Positions 39,618 through 49,074 of a stretch of 64,000 nucleotides of DNA are shown one piece after another. Made by a program: the position numbers and the translations under genes. Origin of the DNA: Candidatus Baltobacteraceae bacterium (GTDB taxonomy: Bacteria; Vulcanimicrobiota; Vulcanimicrobiia; Vulcanimicrobiales; Vulcanimicrobiaceae); contig DASXGW010000003.1 in the NCBI GenBank assembly GCA_036488875.1, positions 1 through 64,000 on the forward strand. The letters run 5' to 3'. Within the stretch, counting starts at the first letter, position 1; each line of letters begins with the position of its first letter. Below the pieces are notes generated by a model. The model did not search any database. It saw only the letters and a program-made list of their open reading frames with translations, and was not told the DNA's origin.

Positions 39618-40487
39618 ATGCCACCTTCCGAAGATGACCGAGAGCGGTTCGAAGCGCTCAAGGACGCGATGGCGGACACGTATGCGACCGGTCCGACGCA
39701 TGCTCGTCGCCAAAAGTCGCCGCAAGCAAAGCGGGCGTTCTACGTTGCGATCGCCGGCTGCGCGCTCGTTATTCTTGCTTTTGCGGGAGCGATGATCGCG
39801 CAGTGGCGATCGGCAACGCAGATTAAAACGGAGACGCAGCAGCCGCAGGCCTTGCCGTCGGCCTTTGCGGTGGTGACGCTGCCGCCGTACAAAGCACCGA
39901 AGCACACGCCGCCGCCGAACACGCCGCCGCCGCGAACACCGCCTCCACCGACGCCGAAGCCGACCAAACACCCGACCGCGACGCCATCGCCCGAACCGAC
40001 CGCGACGCCGTCGCCTGCTGCGACCGCCTCTGCGACCAGCGCGCCGACCGCAAGCGCGTCGCCGTCGCCGGTTCCGTCCGCAGTCGCCGTCATTCACAAC
40101 GCGTTTTTGCTCGTGACGAGCAACAAGCAGTTAAAAGTCGGCGTAAAAGGCAGTTGCGGCGGTCTCGACCGAACGGTCGAAGTGCGCGGTTATCCGAAGG
40201 GGTGCACGGTCTTTGATGCCGATAGCACCGGTCCGCTAGCCAACGGCCGCGGCACCGTGCTCGTCGTACCCGTAAGTACGACCGAAGACGTCGGCGACGT
40301 CAAGTACGGCTTGCTCTACGTCCGCACCGGCGATGTGGAGGAGCCGCGCTTCGTTGGGCTCATCCGCGGTCAGGGGTCCGGTCGCGTGACCGTGCGCTTG
40401 CAGCACGGCCGTATCATGATGCAGACCGGCGACAGCGTAGCGTATTTTACGTTTAACGGGCGGCGCATCGTGCGCGCACCGGAGTAA
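39618..40487 (+). CDS. Membrane-anchored protein with Pro/Thr-rich linker
   Basis: A 289-residue type II-like protein. Residues 1-38 are cytoplasmic and charged, about 39-62 form one membrane helix (AIAGCALVILAFAGAMIAQW), and about 78-155 are an extended Pro/Thr/Ser/Ala linker with TPPPNTPPPRTPPPPTPKPT-type repeats that would span the wall or periplasm. About 158-289 is a compact beta domain with two cysteines (GSCGGLDRTVEVRGYPKGC) probably joined by a disulfide. I recognise no family for the outer domain. It could be a periplasmic sensor or structural tether. Confidence 0.8.
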   Translation: MPPSEDDRERFEALKDAMADTYATGPTHARRQKSPQAKRAFYVAIAGCALVILAFAGAMIAQWRSATQIKTETQQPQALPSAFAVVTLPPYKAPKHTPPPNTPPPRTPPPPTPKPTKHPTATPSPEPTATPSPAATASATSAPTASASPSPVPSAVAVIHNAFLLVTSNKQLKVGVKGSCGGLDRTVEVRGYPKGCTVFDADSTGPLANGRGTVLVVPVSTTEDVGDVKYGLLYVRTGDVEEPRFVGLIRGQGSGRVTVRLQHGRIMMQTGDSVAYFTFNGRRIVRAPE

Positions 40488-40569
40488 GCCGGGACCTTCG
40501 TACCGAGGAAAAAGGTCGTCCTCTCGTACAAAGCTGGGAACGCTCGACTGCTTTCCTAGGAAGGTCTCC

Positions 40570-43158
40570 ATGTTTCTTCTCGCCGCGGCACTTTCTACAG
40601 TGCTTGCCAACGGCATGCGCGTCGTTGTGCTTCCCAACAAGCTCGCTCCCGTCGCGACCGTCGTCATGGAATATGGCGTCGGCTCCAACGACGACACGAT
40701 TCCGGGCTTGGCGCACGCCACCGAGCACATGATGTATCGCGGAACGTCCGGCGTTTCGGCGGCGCAGTTTGCCGAGATCGCCGATCGCGTGGGCGCGCAG
40801 TACAACGCGGCGACCGAGAACGAGTTCACCTATTATTATTTCACGCTGCCGTCATCGTACGTCGGCGTTGCGTTGCATCTCGAAGCCGACCGCATGACCG
40901 GCGCGTCGATGCGCGAGTCGGAATGGACCACCGAGCGCAAGGCGATCGAGCAAGAAGTGCGCGCTCACGAGAGTCTTCCGGGCTATGCGATCGGTCGAAA
41001 GCTCCGCACGCTCTTTTACGGCGATAGCCCCATCGCGCAAGACACGGTCGGTAGCGTCGACTCGTTCGAAAAGATGACGGCCGGCGACATCCTGCAGTTC
41101 TATCGCGCGTGGTATCATCCCAATAACGCCACGCTCATCGTCGCGGGCGACGTCGATCCCGACGCCGTCGTGGCGCAAGTCCGCGGCCAGTTCGACGCGA
41201 TCCCAAGCGTCACGCTCCCCGCGCGAACGCCGTTTACGCTCGCGCCGTTAGCTGCGACGACCGTGTCCGACTCGGCCGATCTGCCGGTGCCGATTGCGGC
41301 GCTCATGTATCGCACCCCGGGAGCCAATGAGGCCGATCACGGCGCGGTGCGGATCATCGATCAGGTCTTTAATAGCGGAAGAACGGAGCTTGCCGATCTC
41401 TCCGCGTCCGGAAAGCTGCTCGCCGGAGGCGACATTTCGACAATCCTCCCCGAGGCCGGCTTTTCGTCGCTGATCGGCATTCCCGCACCGGGCTCGTCGG
41501 CCAAAGACGCCTCCGCGCTCATTGCCGGTGTTCTCGACGGATATCGCACGAAGGGATTGCCGCCCGATCTCGTTGCCGGGGCCAAGCTGCGCCTGCTCAA
41601 CGATCAGCTCTATAGCGGTGCATCGATCTCGGGTCTGGCGTTCTTGTGGACGAACGCCATCGGCTTGCATCGCGATAGCCCCGACGTTGCGTACGACGCG
41701 ATTACCAAAGCCACCGACGACGATGTGAACCGTGCGCTGCGAACCTACTATTCGCCGGATCACCAGATTACGGCGCTGCTGTCGCCCAAGGGATTTAAGG
41801 CTGCCGCACAGGTCGATCGAAACGCGGGATCCGAAAACGTGCGTTACGCATCGATTGCCGAGCAGCCGCTGCCCGCGTGGGCGTCGTCGGCGCTCGCCGC
41901 ACCGCTGCGTTTTCCGCAAACCGGATCGGTGACGACCGCGCACCTCCCCAACGGCCTGACCGTTGTCGTTCGACCCGAGTCGGTTTCGAGCACCGTCGTG
42001 GTCGAAGGCGATATCCAAACCGACGCCTCGCTCTACGAGCCCGCCGGACGCGAGGGCGTTGCGGATCTCACCAGCGGGCTGATGCCGTGGGGAACCACGA
42101 GCTACGATCGCAAAGCGTACGAGGCGCAGGCCGACACAATTGCCGCCAACGTCTCGTTGGGAACGTCGTTCTCGCTGTCGGTCGCGTCGCAGGACTTCGA
42201 TCGCGGCATGCAGCTGCTCGCCGACGGCACGATGCACCCGGCCTTTCCGCAATCCGGATTCGACGTTGAGAAAAGCCGCACGGCAGCGGTGCTCGCGGCG
42301 GCCGAACGGCTTCCGTCAAGCCAGGCTGCTATCGCCGAAAAGAACGCGCTTTATCCGCCGGGCGATCCGCGGCGCCGGCGTGCGACGGTGGCATCGATGG
42401 AAACGATCTCGCGCGGCGACGTCGAGCGCTGGTATGCGTTTGCGTACCGGCCCGACCTGACGACGATCGCAATCGTCGGCGACGTGACGCCCGATCGGGC
42501 AGTCGCGGTGGCCAAGAAATACTTCGGCGACTGGAAGGCGTTTGGCAAGCGGCCGGATTTCCAGTATCCCAAGCTGCACCAACGAACCGCTCCGCGCGAG
42601 ACGATCACCGTCAAGTCGCCGAGCTCGGTGCAGTCGGAAGTGACGCTCAAGCAAGTCGTTGCCTTGCACAAGGCCGACGCGCAATACGTGCCGCTGCTCT
42701 TGGCCAACACGATGCTCTCGGGCGAAGGCACCGGTTCGCTGCTCTTTCGCGAGTTGCGAACGCACGACGGCTTCGTCTACTCGGTTGATTCCGACGTCAG
42801 CGTCGACGATGACGGCGCGACGTTTTCGATCTCGTACGCCAGCGATCCCAAGAACGTCGATCGCGCACAGGCCGCGGCCGCCGGCGTCATCAGGCGCATG
42901 CAGAATGCACCGTTGGCTAACGTCGAGCTCGAGCGCGCGAAGGCGGTGCTCTTAGCCGACCGCGTGCTGCCGCTGGCCAGCTACGGGGGCATCGCAAGGC
43001 AGTTGGTCGACGATCAAGAGTACGAGGTGACGGCCAAACAATCCGACCTCTTCTGGAAGCAACTGCAGGCGACGACGCCGCAGCAGGTGCAAGCGGCGAT
43101 GCGCACCCTGCTGCGCCCGGACCACTTCTTGCGCGTCATCGTGGAGCCTGGATCGTGA
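40570..43158 (+). CDS. M16-family zinc metallopeptidase (tandem two-half form)
   Basis: An 862-residue peptidase made of two M16 halves. The active half carries the inverted zinc motif H49-AT-E52-H53 in GLAHATEHMMYRGT, with the downstream glutamate in TTERKAIEQEVRAHES. The second half, from about residue 440 (TAHLPNGLTVVVRPE), lacks HxxEH and serves as the closing clamp. Such enzymes degrade short unfolded peptides. The N-terminus is hydrophobic but merges directly into the first domain strand, so export is uncertain. AGGAAGG lies before the ATG. It overlaps the next gene by GTGA. Confidence 0.93.
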   Translation: MFLLAAALSTVLANGMRVVVLPNKLAPVATVVMEYGVGSNDDTIPGLAHATEHMMYRGTSGVSAAQFAEIADRVGAQYNAATENEFTYYYFTLPSSYVGVALHLEADRMTGASMRESEWTTERKAIEQEVRAHESLPGYAIGRKLRTLFYGDSPIAQDTVGSVDSFEKMTAGDILQFYRAWYHPNNATLIVAGDVDPDAVVAQVRGQFDAIPSVTLPARTPFTLAPLAATTVSDSADLPVPIAALMYRTPGANEADHGAVRIIDQVFNSGRTELADLSASGKLLAGGDISTILPEAGFSSLIGIPAPGSSAKDASALIAGVLDGYRTKGLPPDLVAGAKLRLLNDQLYSGASISGLAFLWTNAIGLHRDSPDVAYDAITKATDDDVNRALRTYYSPDHQITALLSPKGFKAAAQVDRNAGSENVRYASIAEQPLPAWASSALAAPLRFPQTGSVTTAHLPNGLTVVVRPESVSSTVVVEGDIQTDASLYEPAGREGVADLTSGLMPWGTTSYDRKAYEAQADTIAANVSLGTSFSLSVASQDFDRGMQLLADGTMHPAFPQSGFDVEKSRTAAVLAAAERLPSSQAAIAEKNALYPPGDPRRRRATVASMETISRGDVERWYAFAYRPDLTTIAIVGDVTPDRAVAVAKKYFGDWKAFGKRPDFQYPKLHQRTAPRETITVKSPSSVQSEVTLKQVVALHKADAQYVPLLLANTMLSGEGTGSLLFRELRTHDGFVYSVDSDVSVDDDGATFSISYASDPKNVDRAQAAAAGVIRRMQNAPLANVELERAKAVLLADRVLPLASYGGIARQLVDDQEYEVTAKQSDLFWKQLQATTPQQVQAAMRTLLRPDHFLRVIVEPGS

Positions 43159-44102
43159 TCGCATCGCTGCTGCTCGCACAGCTCGTTGCAAGCCCATCGC
43201 CCTCGACCCTGCCGTCGCCGGTACCCGTCGCTACGGCGATTCCGGTACGGGACTATGGATTCATCGCGGTTCCCAAAACGTGGCAGCTGCACAGGATCGA
43301 ATCAAACCTATCGTTTCGGCGCCTCGGCGATTGGACGCACGGCGGAAGTGCGGGCGAAGAAGTGACCGTCGATATGATGCCGAGTTACGGCCTATCGCTC
43401 CACGACTTCGTGCGATACTATGGCCGCGGATTTTCGCGCGGATCCGGTTTCTCGCTGCTGTCGAGCGGCGCGCAGCCGCTCTGCGATGGAGTCGCGGGTT
43501 GGACGCAGTCTTACAACGACGCCGGCGGGGGCGGCCTCACGATCGTGTACGGCGTAACGGTGGCGCGGGCGTACGTTGCAGCGTATTCGTATCCCGGCTA
43601 CCCGGGTGCGTCACCGGAAGGCCGCGCATCCATCGCGACTCTTTGCCCGCCGCGCGATCCCGCCGGACGCGTTGCGTCGCCGCCGATGGATGCGCCCGCA
43701 AACTGGGCGGCACAGGACGTCGGCTACCTCGAACCGCCGCAGCGCGGATACGCCTCATGGCTGCTGTTTCCGAAAGCCAACTCCATCCCGACGCAAGTCA
43801 TTTGGGTGATGGAGCTCCCGATGCAGCAGCACCGCGGGCTCTCGTACGGCGTCACGTATTATTTGAGCAAGATGCTGGCCGATCCAACGGTGCTGCGCCG
43901 CGCGCCGCTTTCGTTGTGTGGCGGAACGCTCGACGGCGTGTCGATCGAAGTGCACGGTTTACGCGATAAAAGACCGGTCGACGTCGCGGGCGCCGTTACC
44001 GTGAAGGATGGCAAAGGGTATTTCGCGCTGTACAGCCGGCCCGCTAACCAATCGGACGACGCCGACGCCATACATGCCATCCGCTCCCTCTGCCCGCGTT
44101 AG
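43155..44102 (+). CDS. Probable exported protein with two similar halves, function unknown
   Basis: A 315-residue protein translated from GTG 43155, which overlaps the M16 stop. A hydrophobic start (residues 1-12) is followed by a Pro/Ser linker. The two halves each end in a cysteine-containing strand: LCDGVAGWTQSYND and LCGGTLDGVSIEVHG are each preceded by a strand-helix unit with an FVRYYGRGFSRG or YGVTYYLSKMLAD helix, suggesting an internal duplication. No catalytic motif is visible. The coupling suggests it works with the M16 peptidase. Confidence 0.75.
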   Translation: MIASLLLAQLVASPSPSTLPSPVPVATAIPVRDYGFIAVPKTWQLHRIESNLSFRRLGDWTHGGSAGEEVTVDMMPSYGLSLHDFVRYYGRGFSRGSGFSLLSSGAQPLCDGVAGWTQSYNDAGGGGLTIVYGVTVARAYVAAYSYPGYPGASPEGRASIATLCPPRDPAGRVASPPMDAPANWAAQDVGYLEPPQRGYASWLLFPKANSIPTQVIWVMELPMQQHRGLSYGVTYYLSKMLADPTVLRRAPLSLCGGTLDGVSIEVHGLRDKRPVDVAGAVTVKDGKGYFALYSRPANQSDDADAIHAIRSLCPR

Positions 44103-44114
44103 CCGCGAACCGCT

Positions 44115-45086
44115 ATGCTCGCCGTCGTCTTAGCTCCGCTCATCCACGTGTATTCGTGCCAGACCTTTTCGGGAACGGTATTCGTCCCGCAGACAAACGA
44201 GGTTGGCCTCGCCGTGCGTTTTAGCAATACCTCGGAGAACGTCTACAAGACCGTCGTTTGGCGCGCTGCCTACGGCGACGGTTACGTCGACTTCGTCGAC
44301 AACGGCACGTTTTCGCCCGACGTGCCGGTCGACAACTTCGTTCTTTACAAAGCCAGCAAAGATCACGTCAGCGCCGGCAACGTGTTGGCGGATTTGATCG
44401 CCTTGCGGTTCGGCAATCCGAGTGCGCCCGATCCGATGGTATCGCCGAATCAGTTCACGACCTATGCCGGCAGTGAGGATCCCGAGAACTGCACGATCGT
44501 CTCGGCCGCCGACGCCAACGGCAATACGTGGACGAATCCGAACGTCACGCCGCCGCACGCTCGCATACCGGTCGCCGCTTCGTATGGCCTCGGAGCCAAA
44601 GCACTCAAGCCGGCGCCGGTCGCTACCGGCGGCATCGAGGTCTCCAGCTGCAGCTATCGGCTCTGGGGAAGAGCCACGATGGGCGTGGACTTTCGCAATA
44701 CCGGTCAGCAAGTCGTCCGGCAAATCGTGTTCCGTGCGCCGTATCGAGGAGGCGGCGTCGACTTTACCGATTCCGGTGCGTTCACGCCGAACGTGAAGAT
44801 CGAACATGCAATTCATGCCAATATACCGGCGGACGCGCACGCGACGGTGTACAGCAGCTTCGACGATCCGTCGGCCTGTGCCGTAGTGAGCGTCACGTAC
44901 GCCGACGGGACGACCTGGCAGAATCCCGCGGTCGCGGCGACGCCGGGGCCGTTTGCAACGCCGGTCCCTAACGCCCTCGACTATTCCCGAGAGCTCATCA
45001 ACGTTTGGAGCCGCGCGCAAGTGCACGGCTCATTGCCCGCGCCCTCGTCTCCGGCACCGTCACAGTCCCCCAACCCGGTGCGTTGA
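44115..45086 (+). CDS. Secreted protein with two tandem beta domains
   Basis: A 323-residue protein with a weak N-terminal hydrophobic segment. Residues about 10-135 and 155-280 are repeats of one domain: each opens with a cysteine strand (YSCQTFSG and SSCSYRLWG), goes on to VGLAVRFSNTS / MGVDFRNTGQ, then VYKTVVWRAAYGDGYVDFVD / VVRQIVFRAPYRGGGVDFTD and ends NCTIVSAADANGNTWTNP / ACAVVSVTYADGTTWQNP (each read in part). A Pro/Ser tail follows. The cysteine pair in each repeat probably forms a disulfide. The domain resembles beta-sandwich secreted proteins, and I cannot name the family. Confidence 0.8.
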   Translation: MLAVVLAPLIHVYSCQTFSGTVFVPQTNEVGLAVRFSNTSENVYKTVVWRAAYGDGYVDFVDNGTFSPDVPVDNFVLYKASKDHVSAGNVLADLIALRFGNPSAPDPMVSPNQFTTYAGSEDPENCTIVSAADANGNTWTNPNVTPPHARIPVAASYGLGAKALKPAPVATGGIEVSSCSYRLWGRATMGVDFRNTGQQVVRQIVFRAPYRGGGVDFTDSGAFTPNVKIEHAIHANIPADAHATVYSSFDDPSACAVVSVTYADGTTWQNPAVAATPGPFATPVPNALDYSRELINVWSRAQVHGSLPAPSSPAPSQSPNPVR

Positions 45087-45092
45087 ACGGGT

Positions 45093-45725
45093 GTGAGGCG
45101 TCGCCAGCTCGCTGCCGCCATGCTCTCCGCCGGCTTGCTCGGGGTTTTACCGTGCGCCGCGATGGCCGATTCCGCGGCTCACCCGGCATCCACCGTGCTC
45201 TGTCAGTCGCTGCACCAAGCCGTGCAGCCCGCACTCACGGGGCTGATGAAGAACGACAACTTGCTCGAACGGGCAAATCGCGCGCTCATTGCCAACGAAA
45301 GCGACCGCGTTACGCTGCGCAGCCTTACCGAATCCATAGCGGTGAACTTGAACGCGGTCACGCAGTTGCTCGGACAGAAATTTCCGCAAAATGACGATCC
45401 GGCGACGGTCGCTTCCGAAGAGCTCATGAAATCGCGCCTGCAGGCCGTCGCGTCGCATCAAGTCAACGCGCTCAACGTGATCGAGGGATACATCCAGGCT
45501 CAAGATCTGGCCCAAGCCAACGGCGAGTCGTACTTCAGCCCGGATCGCAACGCGCCGGGCGACTTTCGCGACAAAAACGACCCGGCCAAGGCTACCATCG
45601 AAACGCCGGTCGGAAGTCCGGCGACCTTGCTACAGATTGCGCGAACGCAGATCGGCGCGCTCGAAGATAGCGCCGGAATCGCGATCATGGCCGTCGTCAA
45701 GGTTTGCAACTCGCCGCACCCCTAG
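45093..45725 (+). CDS. Exported helical protein of unknown function
   Basis: A 210-residue precursor starting at GTG 45093, with a signal peptide cleaved near residue 26 (CAAMADS). The mature protein is mostly helical, with LLERANRALIANESDRVTLR and QAVASHQVNALNVIEGYIQAQDLAQANG (in part), and one disulfide-capable pair (VLCQSL near the start, VKVCNSP at the end). It ends 12 bases before the convergent barrel gene. The family is unknown. Confidence 0.75.
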   Translation: MRRRQLAAAMLSAGLLGVLPCAAMADSAAHPASTVLCQSLHQAVQPALTGLMKNDNLLERANRALIANESDRVTLRSLTESIAVNLNAVTQLLGQKFPQNDDPATVASEELMKSRLQAVASHQVNALNVIEGYIQAQDLAQANGESYFSPDRNAPGDFRDKNDPAKATIETPVGSPATLLQIARTQIGALEDSAGIAIMAVVKVCNSPHP

Positions 45726-45737
45726 CTCGCCCAGGGT

Positions 45738-46598
45738 CTAGTTCATAAAGGATAGTCCGGCGCCAAAGTAATGCTGCTGCTGTCCGCCGAGAACGGTGGG
45801 CGTAAAGCCGTATTCCACGTCGAAGAGCACGTGCGAGCCGAGCTGGTGTTCGAGGCCGAAGTCGAACTCGTTCTTGCTGCCGAGGCCGAGGCCGGCTTGC
45901 GAGAAGTACGCGTACTCGCCGAAAAGTTGTCCGGAACCGGGAATCGCCGCCGTCAGCTCGAGGGTCGGGATGAACGCGAAGTAGCCTTGCGTCGTGCCCG
46001 CGGCGTTGTATCCGTTGAGCGCGTTGAACCCGAGCGTTCCGCTTGCGGCGAACTCAGGCGAGAGCGTGTATCCCCAGTTGAAGTTTCCGGTATACTGCGG
46101 ACCGCCGGCACTGAAAGCCCGGTTGCCGCTGGGCACCGTTACCTGCGCGTTGACGCCCCAAAGTGCGTTGGCGTTATATCCGCCTTCGTATTTCGCGATG
46201 AAGCCGGCGTCGCTCCAGCCGTTGGCAGACGTTCCGCCCAGCGACGAATAGCTTCGGTTTGGCGGCGCGATTTCGATATCTACGTGCGAGTCGTCGGTGC
46301 CGAAGCGCAAGAGCGAAGCTCCCCAAGCGCTCGAGTTCCCCCCACCGGCACCCGTCGTTACGGTATTCAAGTAACCCGTCTCGACCAATACGTGGCCGGC
46401 TCGTACCGTACATACGCCGGTACCGATCGTCGGTCGATTTACGATCGAAAGAATCGAGGAGCATGGATCCGAGGGTGGAGCCGGTGTTGCCGAAGGTGCG
46501 GGTGGCGGAGCCGGAGTCGAAGTGGTTTGTGCCCCCACCGTCGCGCTGCATGCGAGCAGCGCGACGGTAAGAGCCGCAAGCGTGCGGCTACAGTTCAA
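45738..46598 (-). CDS. Outer-membrane beta-barrel protein downstream of the ammonium transporter
   Basis: A 286-residue precursor: a signal peptide (cleaved after VGAQ), a Pro/Ala-rich linker with a cysteine pair, and then about twelve alternating amphipathic strands, each ended by short turns, including GASLLRFGTDDSHVDIEIAP, FIAKYEGGYN and LFGEYAYFSQAGLGLG. It closes with an aromatic-rich strand GAGLSFMN, though the last residue is Asn, not Phe. The pattern fits small transporter or MetA-pathway-like barrels. The start overlaps the amt stop by 4 bases, so the two are coexpressed, and it may help ammonium or a nitrogen source cross the outer membrane. Confidence 0.75.
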   Translation of the reverse strand: MNCSRTLAALTVALLACSATVGAQTTSTPAPPPAPSATPAPPSDPCSSILSIVNRPTIGTGVCTVRAGHVLVETGYLNTVTTGAGGGNSSAWGASLLRFGTDDSHVDIEIAPPNRSYSSLGGTSANGWSDAGFIAKYEGGYNANALWGVNAQVTVPSGNRAFSAGGPQYTGNFNWGYTLSPEFAASGTLGFNALNGYNAAGTTQGYFAFIPTLELTAAIPGSGQLFGEYAYFSQAGLGLGSKNEFDFGLEHQLGSHVLFDVEYGFTPTVLGGQQQHYFGAGLSFMN

Positions 46599-47830
46599 AC
46601 GTACGCTTCCTCTCCGTGCAGTTGCGCGTCGAGGCCGCGTTCCTCACCTTCACTGCCGACTCTGACGGGTGTGATGAGGTTGATCAAGTACAGGCTTGCA
46701 AACGTGAAGCAGAACGCCCACGCGCTGCAGACGACCGCCGCCGAGACCTGCTTGAAGAAGAACGAGGGATTCCCGAGCAACAGCCCGTTCGAACCGGCGG
46801 CGTTCCACGCCGTTGCACCGAACACGCCCAGCAAAATGATGCCGAGGCATCCGCCGACGCCGTGAACGCCCCACACGTCGAGCGCGTCGTCCCATCCCAG
46901 GCGGTTCTTCAGTGCAACCGCAAAGTAACAGACGATGCCGGCTGCGATACCGATGATAATCGCCGTCACTGGTGACACGTAACCCGCCGCTGGCGTGATC
47001 GTCGCAAGTCCTGCGACTGCGCCAGTGAGCAGCCCAACGAACTTCGGTTGATGTCCGTTGATCCATTCGATGAGCAGCCACGCGATCGCGGCGAACGACG
47101 CCGCCACGTCGGTGTTCAGAAACGCCGATGCGGTCACCGCATCGACGCGCAGCTCGGATCCGGCGTTGAAACCGTACCATCCGAACCAGAGCAAGCCCGT
47201 GCCGAGTGCGATGAGCGGAACGTTATGCGGCTTGTTCTCGATGACGTAGCGTTTGCCGACGTACAGCACCGACGCAAGTGCGGCGAAGCCCGCCGAGGCG
47301 TGAACGACGATACCGCCTGCAAAATCCTCGACGCCCCACTTTGCGAGCGCACCGTCCGGACTCCAGATCATGTGCACGAACGGGAAGTAGACGAAGATCA
47401 GCCAGGCGGTCAGAAACCAGAAGTAGGCCTTGAAGGTCACGCGGTTTGCAAACGCACCGGTGATCAAAGCCGGGGTAATGATCGCGAACATCATCTGATA
47501 CGCGATGTGCACGACCAACGGAATGCCGGCGTCGTTGCCGGTAAACATCGTCGCGAGCGTGACGCCCCGCAAGAAAAAGTACGTGAACGGATTGCCGATG
47601 ATGCCGTGGATATCGGGTCCGAAGCACATCGAGTAGCCGAAGGCGACCCACAGCACGGTGGTCCAGCCCAGCGACATGAAGCTCTGCATCATGATCGTTA
47701 GGGTGTTCTTCCGAGCTACGAGCCCGCCGTAAAAGAACGCGAGCCCCGGCGTCATAAGCATGACGAGGCTCGCACACAATAACATGAAACCGGTGTTGCC
47801 GATATTCAACGCAACGGGAGGGGTACCCAT
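46595..47830 (-). CDS. amt: Ammonium transporter (Amt family)
   Basis: A 411-residue, 11-helix channel for NH3/NH4+. Diagnostic segments are FFYGGLVARKN (helix 1-2), FAGGIVVHASAG with the first pore histidine, LLWFGWYGFNAGS and DVWGVHGVGG with the second pore histidine. No glnK (PII) gene lies next to it, unlike most amt loci. Instead a barrel protein gene overlaps its stop. I see no convincing sigma-54 site upstream. The C-terminal tail contains VGSEGEERGLDAQLHGEEAY, the usual cytoplasmic regulatory tail. Confidence 0.96.
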   Translation of the reverse strand: MGTPPVALNIGNTGFMLLCASLVMLMTPGLAFFYGGLVARKNTLTIMMQSFMSLGWTTVLWVAFGYSMCFGPDIHGIIGNPFTYFFLRGVTLATMFTGNDAGIPLVVHIAYQMMFAIITPALITGAFANRVTFKAYFWFLTAWLIFVYFPFVHMIWSPDGALAKWGVEDFAGGIVVHASAGFAALASVLYVGKRYVIENKPHNVPLIALGTGLLWFGWYGFNAGSELRVDAVTASAFLNTDVAASFAAIAWLLIEWINGHQPKFVGLLTGAVAGLATITPAAGYVSPVTAIIIGIAAGIVCYFAVALKNRLGWDDALDVWGVHGVGGCLGIILLGVFGATAWNAAGSNGLLLGNPSFFFKQVSAAVVCSAWAFCFTFASLYLINLITPVRVGSEGEERGLDAQLHGEEAYV

Positions 47831-47917
47831 AGAAGCGCCTCCGTAGAATGACGTTTACAAGGGGCTCCTCTGCCGTCGCCTTGTGGTCCTGCCAAATGGA
47901 GGTTATCTCTAGGAAAC

Positions 47918-48238
47918 ATGCCGGTGACGTCCAAGCACTACGCTGCGCTAATGCACGGGCATGACGAGGTCCTCAAGGCGGTACTCTCCCTGCGTGAAGC
48001 CACGGAGATGGGTTTCAATTCGATAGAGGCACGGTGTGCCTCCATCGAGGCGAGTTTCGACGCTCGCCTTTCTGCTCAAGACACGCGCTTCGACCGGCTA
48101 GAGCGGCAGATGCGTGACGGATTTGCCGTTCATGACGAGCGATTCGATCGGATCGAGCGGGAGGTGCGTGACGGTTTTGTGGCCGTAAACTCGCGGCTCG
48201 ACCGTCACCGCGGCGCGCGCGGGGGAGACCGACCCTAG
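47918..48238 (+). CDS. Small coiled-coil protein of unknown function
   Basis: A 106-residue protein predicted to be one long helix with heptad-like repeats: SIEARCASIEASFDARLSAQ, FDRLERQMRDGFAVHDERFD and RIEREVRDGFVAVNSRLDRH (each about 20 residues). The RFDRLERQMRDGF and RFDRIEREVRDGF units are near-identical, so it grew by repeat duplication. AGGA lies just before the ATG. Similar helical proteins act as oligomeric scaffolds. No function can be assigned. Confidence 0.7.
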   Translation: MPVTSKHYAALMHGHDEVLKAVLSLREATEMGFNSIEARCASIEASFDARLSAQDTRFDRLERQMRDGFAVHDERFDRIEREVRDGFVAVNSRLDRHRGARGGDRP

Positions 48239-48240
48239 AG

Positions 48241-49050
48241 TTGAACCAAGTTTCGCGCGTCGTTCCTATCGCGGTCGTGATCGCCGGCATCGTGATGATC
48301 GCGGGAGTTTTGGTCGTCGTCTTGCACCGCGGGGCGATCTTCGCAACCGATCCAGTCAGCCCGTCGCTGCAGACGAACGTCTGGGTAACGGGGGTCGCTC
48401 GGACCGGCACAGGGGCCGAAGCTAAGCGCGATCGAGCCCGGTCTCTTGCAGTCGCGTTTTTCAGACAGCGAGGCTTCATAGACGCGCAGATCGCGCCCGA
48501 GCCGCCGCGGCCGATTGATTACGAGCAAGATAGCCACGTCTACGTTGCCGACCAGATTGTCGACCTTCGCTCGGTCACGTTTGCGCCCTTAGCTAGGGCG
48601 ATGAATGCGCTGCAGCGCGACGTCGACCCTACGGAACGCACGGTGAGCGGCACGTTTCCTACGCCACCGTTTCTACCACTCGCCTTTGCCGTCTGCATTC
48701 TCTATGTAGCGCTGCTCTCGATCTCCGTAGCGGCACTAGAAACGCGCGAGGCCGACGTCAATCGTGCGCCGCGAGGAATGCATCCGTTCTACGTCGCCAC
48801 TCAGACGCTGTTGATCGGATTGCTTGTCTTGTTGGCGATGGTCGACGCACACGCGCTACTGCCGGCGTCACGAGTCCCGTTTATTGTAGCCGCGGCCTTG
48901 GGTGTAGGCATCCTCCTTCTGTGGCTGTTCAAGACGAGAAACTGGTGGCAGCAGACGGTATTTCTGCGGTGCGCCTTCGTCGCTTACGTTATCGCGACCG
49001 TCCTCGTTATCGTCTCGGACGTCCTTGCGTTGCGCGTCCCGCTGACCTAA
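48241..49050 (+). CDS. Membrane protein of unknown function
   Basis: A 269-residue protein with one N-terminal helix (about 8-30), a periplasmic region (about 31-140), and four further helices (about 145-265). The region includes VWVTGVARTGTGAEAKRDRA and FLPLAFAVCILYVALLSISV. Translation seems to start at TTG 48241, two bases after the preceding stop, with GGGGAG 14 bases upstream, so the start is uncertain; a GTG at 48277 is an alternative. I recognise no family. Confidence 0.7.
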   Translation: MNQVSRVVPIAVVIAGIVMIAGVLVVVLHRGAIFATDPVSPSLQTNVWVTGVARTGTGAEAKRDRARSLAVAFFRQRGFIDAQIAPEPPRPIDYEQDSHVYVADQIVDLRSVTFAPLARAMNALQRDVDPTERTVSGTFPTPPFLPLAFAVCILYVALLSISVAALETREADVNRAPRGMHPFYVATQTLLIGLLVLLAMVDAHALLPASRVPFIVAAALGVGILLLWLFKTRNWWQQTVFLRCAFVAYVIATVLVIVSDVLALRVPLT

Positions 49051-49074
49051 AGAATAGTAGCGCCCAAGCGGCTC

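Noticed and set aside
47831-47917. Sigma-54 promoter for amt
   Set aside because: A TGGCAG occurs on the minus strand but the partner TTGCA element at the fixed spacing is missing.
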